Shown here: positions 32,472-40,649 of the stretch, piece after piece
How positions within the stretch are numbered: the first letter of the stretch is position 1
How the letters are laid out: every line of letters begins with the position of its first letter
DNA from: JAIOSM01 sp023143455
GTDB taxonomy: Bacteria > Desulfobacterota > Desulfobacteria > Desulfobacterales > Desulfobacteraceae
Length of the DNA: 64,000 nucleotides
Direction of reading: 5' to 3'
Assembly: GCA_030632885.1 (NCBI GenBank)
Contig: DAOVTW010000016.1
Coordinates: 1 to 64,000 of the forward strand
Translations under genes and position numbers: made by a program
Notes under the pieces: generated by a model
What the model was told of the DNA's origin: nothing
The model's input: the letters and a program-made list of their open reading frames with translations, nothing else
Databases searched by the model: none

Positions 32472-34340
32472 ATGTGGTTAAAAGAGAAATTTAATTTTTT
32501 TTTCCACTCTTTTCAGGTCAGGATTTTTTTAGCACTGACCCTGATCATTGTCATTGTGATTCCGGGAACAGGCTATTTTTGTTATCTGCAAGCCAGAAAA
32601 GTTGCAGAACAGCAGATGCAGCAATCTGCTCTTGGCACGGCTGTCATGATTTCAAAACGAGTGGAATCTTTTTTATCCCAGTACACTTATAATGCAAAGT
32701 TGATTAAATCTTTTTTTGAAAATCAACTAATTGATTATTCTGATGACAAGCAAATCCTTAAATATTTTTATCTGTTTCAGCAGGATCATCCTGAATTTGT
32801 CAACATTAATTTTGGAGATGAGACCGGTCGATTTTTAATGGCTCCTGCTCAAATTCCAGAAGTCCACAAAATTTTTGATCCCCGGGTTAGACCATGGTAC
32901 AGAGGTGCTATACGTGCAAAAGGTGTTTACTGGACAGATGTTTATTTGTTTGCATCGACCCAGAAACCCGGAATGGCTGTATCAGTGCCAATTTATGATA
33001 ATAACGGATCTGTCAAGGCGGTCTGTGGAATCGACATTGATATCTCTGCATTTTCAAAATTTTTAAAAGGTATTAAAATTGGTAAACAGGGGTTTGCTTA
33101 TATATTTGAAAACAAACAAGGTCGGGTTATTGCACATCCATCACTGGTTCAGCTCCCCTGGAATCCCTATCATATTGATCTTTTGCGAACTTGTCTGACC
33201 GACCTGAAACGGGAAAACAAAACATTTGGTATGTCCTCATTCCAAGGAGATCAGTTTTTTACAGCCTATACAGATTATTCTGGAAATGACTGGACCGTGG
33301 GCGTTACTCTTCCGGTTTCAGATTTTCTTGAAAATATTATAACTATTAAAAGGGCTATTATTACCTTGGTAATTGCAGGCATCCTTCTTTCCAGCCTTTT
33401 AAGCTATCTTCTTGCCATGACAATTGTCAGCCCCTTAAATATTCTCAAAAAAGGGATTGAAAGAATTTCCAGCGGGGACCTTGAGTATAAAGTCAATATC
33501 ACTAACCCGGATATTGCTTCTGCATTGGCAGGGTCTTTCAATCAAATGGCTTCTTCCCTGCGATTAAGCATCAATGAGTTAAAAAAAACCTATGCTGAGC
33601 TTGCCCAAAATGAGAAACTTGCTGCTGTGGGGCAAATGACAGCAAGCATAGCCCATGAAATTAAAAATCCTTTGGGTATTATCCTAGGATCTGCGCAAGT
33701 AGTATCAAATCCTGACCGCCCCTTGGAAATGAGAGAAAAAGCAGCTGTTTTTATTATGGAAGAGGTAGGGCGATTAAATAAAACCCTGACAGCATTTCTT
33801 AATTTTGCCAAACCTGCTCCTCCAAATTTTCAGCGAATTGATATTGTTGATCTGCTTGAAGAAATTTTTGTTTCCACGGAAGAACATTTTAGCGAGAAAG
33901 GCTATAGATTAGATAGAGCTTTTCCAGACATGGCACCAATTATTCTGGCTGATCCAGATCAGATAAAAGAAGTGTTTTGGAATATTTTATTAAATGCTAT
34001 TCAATCAATGCCCGATGGCGGAACTATAAATGTCAGGATTGATATTGAAAAAGGCAAGGGAACCATTGATGAATCAATAATTCCCATTATGGGATTAACC
34101 CAGCAGAACCCGGATTATCTGACGGTTTCCATCAGCGATCAGGGTTGCGGTATCAGTGATGAGCAAATGGAAAAAATTCTTGATCCCTTTGTCAGTTTTA
34201 GGGATGATGGTATCGGACTCGGATTATCCATTGTTTCCCAGATTGTTAAATATCACAAAGGTTTGATAAAAATTAATAGCACCCTAGGGGAAGGCACCCA
34301 GTTTAAGCTGTTATTCCCTTCAGTGTTACAGGAGAAATAA
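32472..34340 (+). CDS. membrane sensor histidine kinase (Cache-HAMP-HisKA-HATPase)
   Basis: A 622-residue kinase numbered from ATG 32472 (MWLKEKF). Membrane helices lie at about 15-37 and 295-318, enclosing a periplasmic double-Cache domain (RVRPWYRGAI, VSVPIYDNNGSVKAVCGIDID) of the kind that binds small carboxylates. HAMP (VSPLNILKKGIERISSGDLEYKV) and HisKA follow, with phospho-His in SIAHEIKNP at about 395. The HATPase domain has the N-box and GIGLGLSIV. It resembles DctB/AtoS-type kinases paired with NtrC regulators. The stop codon touches the regulator start. It probably senses the acid imported by the nearby TRAP system. Confidence 0.92.
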   Translation: MWLKEKFNFFFHSFQVRIFLALTLIIVIVIPGTGYFCYLQARKVAEQQMQQSALGTAVMISKRVESFLSQYTYNAKLIKSFFENQLIDYSDDKQILKYFYLFQQDHPEFVNINFGDETGRFLMAPAQIPEVHKIFDPRVRPWYRGAIRAKGVYWTDVYLFASTQKPGMAVSVPIYDNNGSVKAVCGIDIDISAFSKFLKGIKIGKQGFAYIFENKQGRVIAHPSLVQLPWNPYHIDLLRTCLTDLKRENKTFGMSSFQGDQFFTAYTDYSGNDWTVGVTLPVSDFLENIITIKRAIITLVIAGILLSSLLSYLLAMTIVSPLNILKKGIERISSGDLEYKVNITNPDIASALAGSFNQMASSLRLSINELKKTYAELAQNEKLAAVGQMTASIAHEIKNPLGIILGSAQVVSNPDRPLEMREKAAVFIMEEVGRLNKTLTAFLNFAKPAPPNFQRIDIVDLLEEIFVSTEEHFSEKGYRLDRAFPDMAPIILADPDQIKEVFWNILLNAIQSMPDGGTINVRIDIEKGKGTIDESIIPIMGLTQQNPDYLTVSISDQGCGISDEQMEKILDPFVSFRDDGIGLGLSIVSQIVKYHKGLIKINSTLGEGTQFKLLFPSVLQEK

Positions 34341-34341
34341 T

Positions 34342-35712
34342 ATGGTAGCAAACGTTCTATTAGTTGAAGATGAAAAAAGAATGAGGCAGGTTATTGTAAT
34401 GCAGCTTTCTGATCTTGACCTTAATATCTTTGAGGCAGTAGACGGTAAGCAGGCTATTGATATATTTGAAAATGAGACTATTCATCTTGTGATCACAGAT
34501 TTAAAACTTCCAAAAATTAATGGAATGGAGGTTCTTAATTTTATTAAGGAGAAAGATCCTGAGACACCGGTGCTTATCATTACAGCTTATGGTTCCATTG
34601 AGAATGCTGTCAAAGCAATTCAAAAAGGAGCTTTTGATTATGTTACTAAACCCTTTAAAGAAGAGAGATTGCTGTTAAGTGTCAAAAAAGCATTAAAAAT
34701 CAGTCGCTTAACCTATGAAGTACGTCATCTAAGGCAACAGATTGAGGATCGGTATACATTTGAAAATATTGTTGGGGATTCTCCCAGTATCTGTGATGCC
34801 CTCAAGCTTGCAGGTTCTGTATCTAATACAGATACAACAGTCCTTATTACCGGAGAAAGTGGCACAGGAAAAGAACTATTGAGCCGCGCCACCCATATCA
34901 ACAGCCCTCGTTCCAGCGGACCTTTTTTAACTGTTAATTGTGCTGCGATTCCTTCCACCCTTTTGGAAGCAGAGTTGTTTGGGTATGAGAAAGGAGCGTT
35001 TACTGGTGCCCACAAGAGAACAAAAGGGAAATTTGAAATTGCAGCAGGCGGAACCATATTTTTAGATGAAATTGGGGATATGAAACTTGATGTTCAAGCA
35101 AAGATTTTAAGAATACTTGAAACCCGTGAGTTTGAGAGATTGGGCGGAGCAAAAACTGTGAAGGCTGATGTCAGGATTATTGCTGCAACCAATAAAAAGC
35201 TTGAAGAGATGGTTGAAGAAAAACTTTTCAGGGAAGACCTCTTTTACAGGATCAATGTATTCCCAGTCCATATTCCATCATTGAGGGAAAGAAAGGAAGA
35301 TATTCCCAAGCTATCTAAGCATTTTATCTTAGAATTTTCAAAGGCCTTTGGCAGGAAACCACCGGAGCTTTCAGACAAAGCAATTAATAAACTGAAACAA
35401 TATCCCTGGAAAGGAAATATCCGGGAGTTGAAAAATGTTCTTGAGCGGGCAATGATCCTTAGTAAAGGTTCTCAAATTACAAGCCATCATGTTCTTTTAA
35501 ATGAAGCTCAAGAAAAAGCATTTGAGCAGATAAATATGGACAGATTAATTCCAATGATAATTCATGATCATGGGCTCAGTCTTGATGATCTTGAAAGTTA
35601 TTGCATTAATTATGCAATGAAAACTTTGAACAACAATGTCTCCAAGGCTGCAAGATTCCTTGGGCTGTCCCGGGCCACACTCAGATACAGGCTTGAAAAA
35701 ATGAATGAATAA
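34342..35712 (+). CDS. sigma-54-dependent NtrC-family response regulator
   Basis: A 456-residue activator. The receiver has D53 as phospho-acceptor (ITDLKLP) and K103 (TKPF). The AAA+ domain has Walker A GESGTGKE (171-178) and the sigma-54-contacting GAFTGA loop (218-223). The C-terminal Fis-type helix-turn-helix is NNVSKAARFLGLSRATLRYRLEKM. It begins one base after the kinase stop. Three sigma-54 promoters lie nearby, including one upstream of its own operon, so it likely controls uptake and activation of a carboxylic acid. Confidence 0.95.
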   Translation: MVANVLLVEDEKRMRQVIVMQLSDLDLNIFEAVDGKQAIDIFENETIHLVITDLKLPKINGMEVLNFIKEKDPETPVLIITAYGSIENAVKAIQKGAFDYVTKPFKEERLLLSVKKALKISRLTYEVRHLRQQIEDRYTFENIVGDSPSICDALKLAGSVSNTDTTVLITGESGTGKELLSRATHINSPRSSGPFLTVNCAAIPSTLLEAELFGYEKGAFTGAHKRTKGKFEIAAGGTIFLDEIGDMKLDVQAKILRILETREFERLGGAKTVKADVRIIAATNKKLEEMVEEKLFREDLFYRINVFPVHIPSLRERKEDIPKLSKHFILEFSKAFGRKPPELSDKAINKLKQYPWKGNIRELKNVLERAMILSKGSQITSHHVLLNEAQEKAFEQINMDRLIPMIIHDHGLSLDDLESYCINYAMKTLNNNVSKAARFLGLSRATLRYRLEKMNE

Positions 35713-35724
35713 TGGTGCAAAGGG

Positions 35725-35915
35725 ACTATTCTTTCTATAGGGTCATCTATTTTTTGGAGGTTTTTAAATACAATACCTTTCCAAATGTTAACAGCTTGAT
35801 TATAAGCTTCATACCAGATAGCTTCTTTATTTTTAAAATGACCGTAAAGCCCTCCTTTGATCAAGTCAGTAGCCTCTAAAATGTCACTAATAGCTCCGTC
35901 AAGAGCTTGTAACAA
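35725..35915 (-). pseudogene. remnant of a TetR-family regulator
   Basis: The minus strand encodes a short stretch with an unmistakable TetR helix-turn-helix, DILEATDLIKGGLYGHFKNKEAI, followed by about 35 further residues up to DPIERI. The normal first ~25 residues and the last ~120 residues are absent. The open frame simply runs on into the antisense of the upstream regulator gene. Both ends are therefore lost. Confidence 0.75.
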
Positions 35916-35942
35916 AATGATCCAAAGATAAACTCGCAACAA

Positions 35943-36241
35943 GGCAAACAGACCTTCACTGGATATTGAAATCAGCCAAAAAGAAAATTCTCAGGAAATT
36001 ATGGTACCGACTATAAAGGAGACGCTTTAGTCCCCCTATGTTATACCCTTTTGGTGAAAACGGTCATCCACCACATGTTAGATTTAAACCTCGTTGAGTA
36101 TTATTAATGGATACTGAAACATTATGAATATAACCAATGGAAAATCTTTGTAATTTGTATTATTTCTGATATGGTTTTTTGAAAGGTTATATTTACAAAT
36201 TGGGATAAACCACAAATTATCTTAAAATAGAATATAGACCC
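35943..36241. other. intergenic debris between TetR remnant and KAP NTPase gene
   Basis: About 300 bases with no complete gene, ribosome binding site or clear promoter. The segment 36000-36090 is less A/T-rich than its surroundings and may be residue of a lost gene or insertion, but I could not assign it to any family. Confidence 0.35.
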
Positions 36242-38056
36242 ATGGAAAAAGACGAAAAACCTGTTAAAAAAAGAAAAAGTAAGAAGCCTAAACAATCAAT
36301 AAAATCGGACTTCGATTCGAGTTTCGATAAAAGTTTTATTGATAATAATATAGGTTCAAAAGGCGAAGACCAAACAACAACATTTTCTGCAGAGCTTCCA
36401 GGGATGACCATGGAAGCCACGGAGAAAAGAGGTGATGGAATAGGTGGTAAAATTGGGACGGTGGTAGGTGCTTCAGCTAAACTTGAAACTTCTTTTGAAG
36501 ATGAAAAGACTGATTCCAATAGCGATGCCAGAGATATAAAAGATAATGAGCTGTCCAATAGAATCAAAGTAGAAAGAGATGGAAGCCTCGATGAAAAAAG
36601 CCTGAATGTAGAAGAGTATGCGCAAATTCTATATGAACTCTTTATATCTACAACAAAGGAATTTTGTTTTGCCCTTTATGGGCAATGGGGTAGAGGGAAA
36701 ACATATCTGGCTGAGGTTGCATCGAAGAAATTTGAAAAAAGCAATCACCTCATAGTTAATTTTAACGCTTGGAAATATAGAAAAACGCCAGATTTGTGGA
36801 TATACCTGCATGAATCTTTTTTAAGTGCCGTCCGTTGCCTGGGATGGTTCACTTCAATTATGATATCTATTAGATTCAGCATTATCAAATATAAATTAAT
36901 ACCATTAATTTGTTTATATTTTTTTTATATTGCAATGATAATCACCCCACTGTCTAAAATAACTGAACTTACCTCGTGGATGTATTATGGCCTTGGTTTG
37001 GCTGGATTCAGTACTATTGCAGGCTTTCTTAAAATTATAACTGCAAAGAATTACCAGTTACACCTAAAGGAATTATATGGGTCACTTACTTCTTATAGAG
37101 AAAATCTTGGTATACAGGAAGTTCTGGGGGACGATTTACGGAGACTAATTATTGCATGTGTTCCTGATAAATTTTTTGGTGTTGAGAAGAATTTTTTAAT
37201 TTATAGTTCCGTCTTCTCAGTATTGCTTGTCCTGGGCTTTGAAATATTTTACAATTTCAATTCTAACGCAATTATGTACCTTATCATTCTGGCAGCCTTA
37301 TCATTGCAATTAATACTGATATCCATATCATTGCATTCAAAATGGAATAAGAAGAGAATAATTCTTAGTATTGATGATATTGACAGATGTGATCATAGCC
37401 AGGTATTGAATATTATAGAATCACTGAAGTTACTATTAGAGCAGACAGAAATTAATCAAAGAATACAAATATTATTATTAGTGGATGAAGAAAAACTTGA
37501 TTTTTCAATTAAGCAAAGATTTTGTGAGTTGATTGAGAATAAACAAAAAGAAATAGCCGAATTAAAATTAATAAAAAGTAAGAAAGAAAAATTATTAAAA
37601 GAATATAAAGAAAATTTAATAAGAGAACATAAAGAAAAATTAATAACATCTCACATAAGATTAACACCATTAACAGATATGGATAGAAAGAAATTTATCG
37701 AAAGACTACTTGATTACAGTAAGGACACACCCGAACATAAAGAAGAAATAAATCAAAGTAGCGATGGCCAAAATCCTGTTGATATCGATGAAAAAAATCA
37801 AAATATTTACTCAGAAGAGGAAACAAAATATTTTTTAAACTCTTATAATAGAATGGGCAATTTTACACCAAGACAAATACGGCTTTTCTTTATTAAATAT
37901 CAACTTTGCAGGTTAATGGTTAGTAAACTTCCTGATGTCGAGGCAACTCATCAAGATATGATTGATGGAATACTCAACATTTATGACCCAAACAAAGATA
38001 ACAAAGTAATTGTCAATAACGCAGACCTTATAAAAATAATCGATCAAATTAAATAA
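36242..38056 (+). CDS. KAP-family P-loop NTPase
   Basis: A 604-residue protein of the KAP (Kidins220/PifA) STAND-related NTPases. The first ~115 residues are a low-complexity charged tail. Walker A is GQWGRGKT (147-154) and NFNAWKYRKTPDLW (173-186) is the KAP signature. Four membrane helices are inserted between Walker A and B (about 207-235, 247-266, 318-338, 343-363), as is typical for the family. Walker B is ILSIDDID (374-381). A Lys/Glu-rich coiled coil (428-468) follows. PifA excludes phage T7, so defence is possible but unproven. No partner gene adjoins it. Very A/T-rich codons and flanking remnants suggest acquired DNA. No ribosome binding site is visible at ATG 36242. Confidence 0.85.
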   Translation: MEKDEKPVKKRKSKKPKQSIKSDFDSSFDKSFIDNNIGSKGEDQTTTFSAELPGMTMEATEKRGDGIGGKIGTVVGASAKLETSFEDEKTDSNSDARDIKDNELSNRIKVERDGSLDEKSLNVEEYAQILYELFISTTKEFCFALYGQWGRGKTYLAEVASKKFEKSNHLIVNFNAWKYRKTPDLWIYLHESFLSAVRCLGWFTSIMISIRFSIIKYKLIPLICLYFFYIAMIITPLSKITELTSWMYYGLGLAGFSTIAGFLKIITAKNYQLHLKELYGSLTSYRENLGIQEVLGDDLRRLIIACVPDKFFGVEKNFLIYSSVFSVLLVLGFEIFYNFNSNAIMYLIILAALSLQLILISISLHSKWNKKRIILSIDDIDRCDHSQVLNIIESLKLLLEQTEINQRIQILLLVDEEKLDFSIKQRFCELIENKQKEIAELKLIKSKKEKLLKEYKENLIREHKEKLITSHIRLTPLTDMDRKKFIERLLDYSKDTPEHKEEINQSSDGQNPVDIDEKNQNIYSEEETKYFLNSYNRMGNFTPRQIRLFFIKYQLCRLMVSKLPDVEATHQDMIDGILNIYDPNKDNKVIVNNADLIKIIDQIK

Positions 38057-38229
38057 AGCGCTCTTACTCTGATTATTCCCTAAAAAAAAGTATAATTTAA
38101 ACAAGGTTTTTTAATTCAGAGATATATGCAATCCTCCATTGTATATTTTTCAAAACATTTAAACTAAACTAAAAAAGTACTTTGAATATCTTCTTTAGAA
38201 TCAACCTCAAAAATGGTATTAAATGAACC

Positions 38230-39012
38230 ATGACAGAAGATTTAAAAATTAATAAAGAATTGTTCAATTTCAAGCTCGGAACAACTTCTTTTATATATCC
38301 AGATGATATTATCCCAAATATTAAAAAGCTTGGACCTGTTTTTGATGAAATCGAACTGCTTATATTTGAAAGTATCCCTGCTCTTCCATCAACACAAGAT
38401 GTCATGGAGTTAGCCCTTCTTGCCCAGGATTTTGATTTAACATATAATATTCATCTTCCAGTTGATGTCTCGCTTACAGATGTTTCAAACCTAAAAAGAG
38501 ATCAGGCAGTTGAAACTATTAAAAGAGTGATTGATCTTGTAAGCCCTTTAAAACCTACAACTCATACTCTTCATCTTGAATATCAAGACTTTAGTGATGA
38601 TCAAGATTGGTATAAACGAGGTTTTGATGCTGTTGGGGAGTTAGTTTTGCCACTTGACCACCCAGAGATAATTTCAATTGAAACTCTTGATTATCCATTT
38701 GAATCCATTGAATCTATAATTGATGAATATGGGCTTTCTGTCTGTGTAGACGCAGGACATCTTATAAAATATGGACACAGTATTAAATCTGTTTTTAAAA
38801 AATATCATGATAAGATTCCTCTAATTCATCTCCATGGCGTTGATTTTTCAAAAATACCACCGAAGGATCATGTCTCGCTTGATAAAATTCCTGAAGACAA
38901 ACTTGTTGATACACTTGAGGTTTTAAAGAATTTTAATGGAGTTGTTTCTTTAGAAGTATTTAATAAAAAAAATCTAATATCTTCTATTGCCTGCCTTGAG
39001 AAATTCTTTTAA
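38230..39012 (+). CDS. cbiR: CbiR-like cobamide-remodelling phosphodiesterase (AP-endonuclease-2 fold)
   Basis: A 260-residue xylose-isomerase-like TIM barrel. Features resembling CbiR are the start KLGTTSFIYPDDIIPN, the phrase DEIELLIFES, YNIHLPVDVSL, the acidic/His metal positions in THTLHLEYQD, SIETLDYPFESI, CVDAGHLIKYG and IHLHGVD. CbiR hydrolyses cobamides so that the lower ligand can be exchanged, allowing salvage of foreign B12 forms. It is alone, with no cobamide genes adjoining. The assignment is from remembered family features, and a generic sugar-phosphate isomerase is the alternative. Confidence 0.72.
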   Translation: MTEDLKINKELFNFKLGTTSFIYPDDIIPNIKKLGPVFDEIELLIFESIPALPSTQDVMELALLAQDFDLTYNIHLPVDVSLTDVSNLKRDQAVETIKRVIDLVSPLKPTTHTLHLEYQDFSDDQDWYKRGFDAVGELVLPLDHPEIISIETLDYPFESIESIIDEYGLSVCVDAGHLIKYGHSIKSVFKKYHDKIPLIHLHGVDFSKIPPKDHVSLDKIPEDKLVDTLEVLKNFNGVVSLEVFNKKNLISSIACLEKFF

Positions 39013-39060
39013 ACTTAACAAAATATGTAATTTTATACAAAATCAAAGGAAGTTAAAAAA

Positions 39061-39470
39061 ATGACAATTCAATCATGGTTCATGTATTTGGTGTTGGTAT
39101 TAATCGCAACAGCAACACCAGGACCAGCAGTTCTTTTCATTGTAACAAACTCAACATTGCATGGGTGGAAAAAAGCTTTCTTTGCAGCACTTGGTAATAT
39201 TGTAGGTCTTTTTTTACTCGGTGTCATTGCTGTTACAGGGTTAGGAGCAATAGTCCAAACCTCAGAAATTTTATTTGGGTTAATAAAATATGCCGGGGCA
39301 GCGTACCTGATCTATTTAGGGTTAAAGATGATTTTTCAGAAGAATTCTGATTTTAACACAAGTTAAAAGCCTTTCTTGCCCACCCAAATCGGATTAAAGC
39401 TATCAATCGCACAAGTGGTTCAACTTTTATCGGTTTTGGTATTCTGCTTGCTGCATCATCAAATAAATAG
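39061..39470 (+). pseudogene. LysE-family amino-acid exporter with internal deletion
   Basis: The frame starts at ATG 39061 with AGGAAG upstream and encodes the LysE N-terminus (ATPGPAVLFIVTNSTLHGWKKAF, then helices up to GAAYLIYLGLKMIF). It stops at 39364-39366. Immediately after, in another frame, the natural LysE C-terminus appears (INRTSGSTFIGFGILLAASSNK, stop 39468-39470). Roughly 70-75 residues in the middle are deleted and the frame is shifted, so the product is not functional. Confidence 0.88.
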
Positions 39471-39554
39471 ATTTTATTGAATTATGTCCAAAGCTTTGCT
39501 ATTTAAGAGTGATTAAGCCATTTTGTTTATTAAATTGGGATTTAAAATTGTAAA

Positions 39555-40649
39555 ATGTCCATTGTTAAAAAAAGAAAAAAAACACGGCAGATAAGCGTTG
39601 GTTCTGTGAAAGTTGGTGGTGGAGCACCTATTGCAGTTCAGTCTATGACAAATACATATACTCAAGATGTTGATGCAACTGTCTCTCAGATAAACCAATT
39701 ATCCAAGGCCGGGTGTGAAATTATCAGGGTTGCAATTCCTGATATGGAAGCAGCGCTTGCAGTAAAAAAAATAAAAAAACAAATTGATATTCCTTTGATT
39801 GCAGATATTCATTTTGATTATAGGCTTGCTATTGCATCGGCAGAAAATGGTGCTGATGCTTTGAGAATAAATCCCGGGAATATAGGGGGAAAAACCAGAG
39901 TTCAAAAAATTGTACAATGTGCAAAAAATAATGGTATTTCCATCAGAATCGGGGTAAACTCAGGGTCTCTTGAAAAAGATATTGAGCAAGCTTTGGGCAA
40001 TGGGGCAAAAGCCATGGCAGCAAGTGCTAAGCGCAATGTTGAATTGATCAGGGGCATGGATTTTCATGATATTAAATTATCAGTTAAGGCCTCAGATGTT
40101 TCAAGAACTGTAGAGGCATACAGGCTTGTGTCTTCACAGACTGACCTGCCTCTTCATATAGGAGTTACTGAAGCAGGAGGTCTTTTCGCCGGAATCAGCA
40201 AATCAGCCATAGGTATTGGCATGCTGCTTTCTGAGGGCATTGGTGATACAATACGTGTTTCTTTGACAAGAGACCCGGTAGAAGAGGTTCGAACAGCTTG
40301 GGAAATTTTAAGAGCCCTTGATATTAGAAAGCGAGGAGTTGAAATAATATCCTGCCCCACATGCGGAAGATGCAGGATTGATCTCTTTGATATTGCTGAA
40401 AAAGCTGAAAAAGCTTTACTTGAGTGTGAAGTTCCGGTTAAAATTGCAATTATGGGTTGCGTGGTAAATGGCCCGGGAGAGGCAAAAGAAGCTGATATTG
40501 GAATAGCAGGTGGAGATGGTACAGGCATTTTGTTTAAAAAAGGGAAGCTTGTAAAAAAAATTCCTCAGGATAAACTTATAGATGTTCTGTTGGAAGAAGT
40601 TGAAAAATATACAATGAGTCGGAGGGGATTAAATGGGGGAAAAGATTAA
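39555..40649 (+). CDS. ispG: 4-hydroxy-3-methylbut-2-en-1-yl diphosphate synthase (flavodoxin-type)
   Basis: A 364-residue [4Fe-4S] enzyme of the MEP isoprenoid pathway, converting MEcPP to HMBPP. The N-terminal TIM barrel shows GGGAPIAVQSMTNTYT. The C-terminal iron-sulfur ligands are in CPTCGRC (about 267-273) and the downstream MGCVVNGPGEA. It overlaps the proS start by 17 bases. Isoprenoids made here feed menaquinone. Confidence 0.97.
   Translation: MSIVKKRKKTRQISVGSVKVGGGAPIAVQSMTNTYTQDVDATVSQINQLSKAGCEIIRVAIPDMEAALAVKKIKKQIDIPLIADIHFDYRLAIASAENGADALRINPGNIGGKTRVQKIVQCAKNNGISIRIGVNSGSLEKDIEQALGNGAKAMAASAKRNVELIRGMDFHDIKLSVKASDVSRTVEAYRLVSSQTDLPLHIGVTEAGGLFAGISKSAIGIGMLLSEGIGDTIRVSLTRDPVEEVRTAWEILRALDIRKRGVEIISCPTCGRCRIDLFDIAEKAEKALLECEVPVKIAIMGCVVNGPGEAKEADIGIAGGDGTGILFKKGKLVKKIPQDKLIDVLLEEVEKYTMSRRGLNGGKD

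Noticed and set aside
35610..35942. Complete 110-residue gene on the minus strand
   Set aside because: Only about 60 residues resemble TetR; the end is antisense of the NtrC-type gene and the start lacks the first HTH helices, so it is called a remnant.
36000..36100. Possible transposase remnant upstream of the KAP gene
   Set aside because: No frame longer than a few codons and no terminal repeats or recognisable transposase motif could be found.
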